The notes below the pieces were generated by a model, which did no database searches, was not told where the DNA came from, and worked only from the letters and a program-made list of their open reading frames with translations. Below, piece after piece: positions 30,221 through 32,214 of a stretch of 32,214 nucleotides of DNA. Origin of the DNA: CALFCX01 sp964603025 (GTDB lineage Bacteria; Margulisbacteria; WOR-1; JAKLHX01); NCBI GenBank assembly GCA_964603025.1, contig CAZRTO010000009.1:1-32214 (forward strand), written 5' to 3'. The translations under genes were made by a program, and so were the position numbers. The number at the start of each line of letters is the position of its first letter. The stretch's first letter is position 1.

Positions 30221-31323
30221 AAACAGATGATCTTATGCTTTCTAATCCCGAGGCCGATACGTTCGGCGTGCTCGAGCTGTATATTATAGTCCACTTCGGG
30301 CCAGGTCTTTTTTATTATATCAGTTCCGGCTTCTTTGTTCGCCAGGTCCAGGCAGGCCTGATCCACGGCTACGGGGTCGGTGCCGGCAAGTACTCCTATG
30401 TCGCCTGTTATTGGCGGCCCGTTAAAACTGTAGCAGTCGCAGTTGGGAGATATGTCTATCGCAAAGCTGAAATACGCGGCTCTTTTTCCGCTGACCGCTC
30501 CCAGCGCGTATTCGGCCATTTTCTCCTGGACGGAATCGGGAGAGCCGCTCCAGTTTATTTCAATGGCGTCGCTTTGGCATGTGACGACACATTCCGCGCA
30601 GCCTATGCATATATCGCTGTTTATAACGGCTTTTCTGTTTTCCATTCTGATAGCATTGACCGGACACCACTTAACGCATGATCCGCAGCTTATACAGGCA
30701 TCTTCTTTTACAACAGGCTTTACATCCGCGTGCATCTGCTGTTTCCCGGAACGGGACCCGAGGCCCATGCCCAGATTTTTTATCGCGCCGCCGAACCCGG
30801 TCAGCTCATGACCTTTAAAGTGGGTCATTACCAGCATTGAGTCGGCCTGGGCCGCCGCGGAGCCGATGTTCACTTCTTTGAAATGTCCGCCGTTGACGGG
30901 TACTTTTTCAAAATCTTTTCCGTTAAGCCCGTCCGCTATTACTACCGGCAGGAAATCATAACCGTGGGAATGGGCCGTTTCTATGTGGTCCACGGAGTTT
31001 GCCCTTTTTCCCTTATAGAGCGTATTGGCATCCGTAAGGAAAGGTTTTGTGCCGAGATCCTTTAATTTTTGGGCCAGCGGACGGACATTCTCCGGTTTCA
31101 GATAGGCCTTATTCCCCGGCTCCCCAAAGTGTACTTTTATCGCGACAAGCTCATCTTTTTTGAACAGGTCTTCAAATCCGGCAGTTTCGAACATTCTTAT
31201 CAGGTTTTCAGGCGAGATATCCTTCGCCTTAAGGAGATACACATTTGACGCCCGGTTTTGAATTTTTAACTCCGGAATTGTTTGGGCTCTAGAGTTTAGG
31301 ATTTCGGGTTTTTTCTGTCCCAT
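30217..31323 (-). CDS. DUF362 protein with two [4Fe-4S] ferredoxin clusters
   Basis: The 368-residue protein has a DUF362 domain (about 28-200, with VAIKVHFGEPGNKAYLKPE and THFKGHELTGFGGAIKNLGM), two ferredoxin motifs with cysteines 210/213/216/220 and 239/242/245/249, and a C-terminal DUF362 part. The function of the family is unknown; an iron-sulfur electron-transfer role is likely. The ATG has a GGAGG 7 nt upstream and shares one base with the nitrilase stop (TGATG), so the start is secure. Oddly, residues 5-24 (KPEILNSRAQTIPELKIQNR) look like translated intergenic repeat rather than family sequence. Confidence 0.9.
   Translation of the reverse strand: MGQKKPEILNSRAQTIPELKIQNRASNVYLLKAKDISPENLIRMFETAGFEDLFKKDELVAIKVHFGEPGNKAYLKPENVRPLAQKLKDLGTKPFLTDANTLYKGKRANSVDHIETAHSHGYDFLPVVIADGLNGKDFEKVPVNGGHFKEVNIGSAAAQADSMLVMTHFKGHELTGFGGAIKNLGMGLGSRSGKQQMHADVKPVVKEDACISCGSCVKWCPVNAIRMENRKAVINSDICIGCAECVVTCQSDAIEINWSGSPDSVQEKMAEYALGAVSGKRAAYFSFAIDISPNCDCYSFNGPPITGDIGVLAGTDPVAVDQACLDLANKEAGTDIIKKTWPEVDYNIQLEHAERIGLGIRKHKIICL
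31255..31315. repeat. Repeat-like sequence encoding the DUF362 N-terminus
   Basis: On the minus strand this stretch reads CCCGAAATCCTAAACTC, then CAATTCCGGAG and AAAATTCAAAAC. It resembles a widespread low-complexity intergenic repeat built from GAAATCCTAAA and AAATTCAAAA units, although here it is coding. Recognition is from memory; only this partial copy is in the window. Confidence 0.4.
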
Positions 31324-32111
31324 CAGTACGCCTCCGGTCTGCGGTCCTTATATACCGGTATGGCTTCTCTGGCTTGGGCGATTTTTTTAAGGTCTATGGC
31401 CGCCGTAACTACTTCCTCTTTATCAGATGAACCTTTTTCAAGTATCTCTCCCCAGGGGCTTATTATCTGTGAATTGCCGCCGTATTCATGTTTTTTGTCG
31501 TGTCCCACGCGGTTGCAGCCGCACGCAAAGACCGCATTCTCTATGGCGCGCGCCTGAAGCAGCACGTTCCAGTGAACTTCTCTTACAGTAGGGAATTGCG
31601 CCGGCAGGAACAATATATCCATGTCCTCGAGAGAAAGCTTTCTTGCCAGTTCCGGGAACCTGATGTCGTAACATATGGAGACCCCGATCTTTGCGTGCTC
31701 GGTCCTTATGGGTGACGGAGCTTTTCCCGAAGCAAAATGTTTGTCTTCGCCGAAAGGGCTGAACGCGTGGACTTTGCTGTATTTTCCGGCTATCTTGCCG
31801 TCGGGAGAGACCACAAAACATGTGTTATAGATCTTTCCGTCCGTGTTCTCCGGTATTGATCCTCCGACTATATAAGCTCGGCTTTCTTTGGCATGGGCTG
31901 TCATGAAGGACATTATTTCATCGGAATAGTTCTTCGTTATGCTGGAGAGATTTTCATACGCGAAACCGGTAGCCCACATCTCTGGCAGTACAATATAGTC
32001 CGATCCGCGTTTTGCGGCTTTTTCGATCAGTTTGGCCGCCTTGTACAGATTATCTTCTACATGTGCGGTCTTTATGTCCATCTGGATGAGTGAGACGGTG
32101 GTTTTTTTCAT
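31323..32111 (-). CDS. Nitrilase-superfamily carbon-nitrogen hydrolase (omega-amidase-like)
   Basis: The 262-residue protein has the Glu-Lys-Cys catalytic triad: E44 in IVLPEMWATGF, K113 in GKYSKVHAFSPFGE and C147 in GVSICYDIRFPE. The FSPFGEDKHFASG segment and length are typical of the YafV/Nit2 omega-amidase group, which deaminates 2-oxoglutaramate or similar amides in the cytoplasm. The exact substrate cannot be told. Its ATG overlaps the stop of the upstream gene (ATGA), and its likely ribosome-binding stretch (GGGGGTGAGG) lies within the palindromic repeat just upstream. Confidence 0.9.
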   Translation of the reverse strand: MKKTTVSLIQMDIKTAHVEDNLYKAAKLIEKAAKRGSDYIVLPEMWATGFAYENLSSITKNYSDEIMSFMTAHAKESRAYIVGGSIPENTDGKIYNTCFVVSPDGKIAGKYSKVHAFSPFGEDKHFASGKAPSPIRTEHAKIGVSICYDIRFPELARKLSLEDMDILFLPAQFPTVREVHWNVLLQARAIENAVFACGCNRVGHDKKHEYGGNSQIISPWGEILEKGSSDKEEVVTAAIDLKKIAQAREAIPVYKDRRPEAY

Positions 32112-32214
32112 GCCCTCACCCCCAACCCCTCTCCCTGAGGGAGAGGGGGGCGGGATTCTAATTCCTTGACTTTTTTAACGCAGTCGAGGGCGTTCTTAAC
32201 CTCTATCATGTCCT
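32108..32214 (-). CDS. C-terminal fragment of an unidentified gene ending in a repeat-encoded tail
   Basis: A minus-strand frame enters from the window edge and stops at TGA 32110-32108. The visible 35 residues begin DMIEVKNALDCVKKVKELES, a plausible helical end, and finish RPPLPQGEGLGVRA. That last part is the translation of the GC-rich palindromic repeat at 32113-32153. The stop overlaps the nitrilase start as ATGA, so the two may be translationally coupled. Too little is visible to name a family. Confidence 0.6.
   Translation of the reverse strand, partial: DMIEVKNALDCVKKVKELESRPPLPQGEGLGVRA
32113..32153. repeat. GC-rich palindromic repeat (CCCCTCTCCC-TGA-GGGAGAGGGG)
   Basis: A perfect 10-bp stem (32126-32135 with 32139-32148) and a 3-nt loop, preceded by CCCTCACCCCCAA, match a well-known dispersed repeat of many bacterial genomes (CCCTCACCCC-nn-CCCCTCTCCC-loop-GGGAGAGGGG). 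Here it lies inside the end of one gene and directly before another. Confidence 0.75.

Noticed and set aside
1..32214. CRISPR array, tRNA or rRNA genes, transposase or phage genes
   Set aside because: No regularly spaced direct repeats, no cloverleaf- or rRNA-like stretches and no recombinase-type proteins were seen; this was a by-eye check, not a covariance search.

Overview
This window is a gene-dense stretch of bacterial chromosome made up mainly of housekeeping genes. Most neighbours overlap by 1-23 bp or are separated by a few bases. Base composition is moderate, with frequent ATA (Ile) and AGG/AGA (Arg) codons. MreBCD-PBP2, a SPOR-domain protein, a secreted DUF187/GHL10-type protein and the MEP isoprenoid pathway point to a walled, rod-shaped, probably diderm and anaerobic bacterium. 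The style recalls uncultivated phyla such as Margulisbacteria/Saganbacteria, Omnitrophota or Elusimicrobiota, but the sequence alone does not fix the phylum. I saw no rRNA, tRNA, CRISPR array, phage or transposase.

Layout. 2-925: 3' part of folC. 957-5741 (+): SPOR protein, mreB, mreC, mreD, PBP2, the cell-elongation module. 5769-14155 (+): an eight-gene run of hisF, a prenyl diphosphate synthase, a DUF212 membrane protein, dxs, formate-THF ligase, folE, a secreted GHL10-like protein and dprA; it joins isoprenoid and folate/C1 genes with DNA processing. 14194-15465 (+): a soluble PRC-barrel/MgtE-N/CBS protein without a channel domain. 15636-15794 (-): a 52-residue protein resembling half a SWIB domain, with its own promoter, leader hairpin and terminator. 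15934-17678 (+): accC-nusB. 17694-17873 (-): a small, probably disordered protein. 18010-20365 (+): ribE-ribBA-ribH. 20402-24693 (+): an orphan sugar-type ABC ATPase, gcvPB, a LipM/LplA-type acyltransferase and amrS. 24657-24989 (-) and 25071-25304 (+): a divergent pair, a small membrane protein and a stand-alone RAM-domain protein. 25362-25622 (+): a small unknown protein. 25626-32111 (-): leuA, pmbA, pta, a DEDDh exonuclease, a DUF362 ferredoxin protein and a nitrilase-family amidase, then the tail of one more gene at the window edge.

How the genes work together. Folate supply (folC, folE), formate activation (fhs), glycine decarboxylase subunit 2 and lipoate attachment form a dispersed C1/glycine theme. 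Pta fits acetate formation from acetyl-CoA; AccC feeds fatty acid synthesis.

What stands out is small-scale structure. (1) Extended -10 promoters of the form TGnTAnnnT recur, and several contain the stop codon of the upstream gene. (2) Several of these promoters lie so close to the start codon that the mRNA would be leaderless or nearly so. (3) In the last minus-strand operon, sequence that looks like dispersed intergenic repeats has become the C-terminus of one protein and the N-terminus of another. (4) Two intergenic regions have tightly packed divergent promoters, one with overlapping -10 boxes and one with a 12-bp palindrome. (5) A half-SWIB-like miniprotein is expressed from a near-perfect sigma-70 promoter. 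I see no clear new defence or biosynthetic system; these are the best candidates for novelty.
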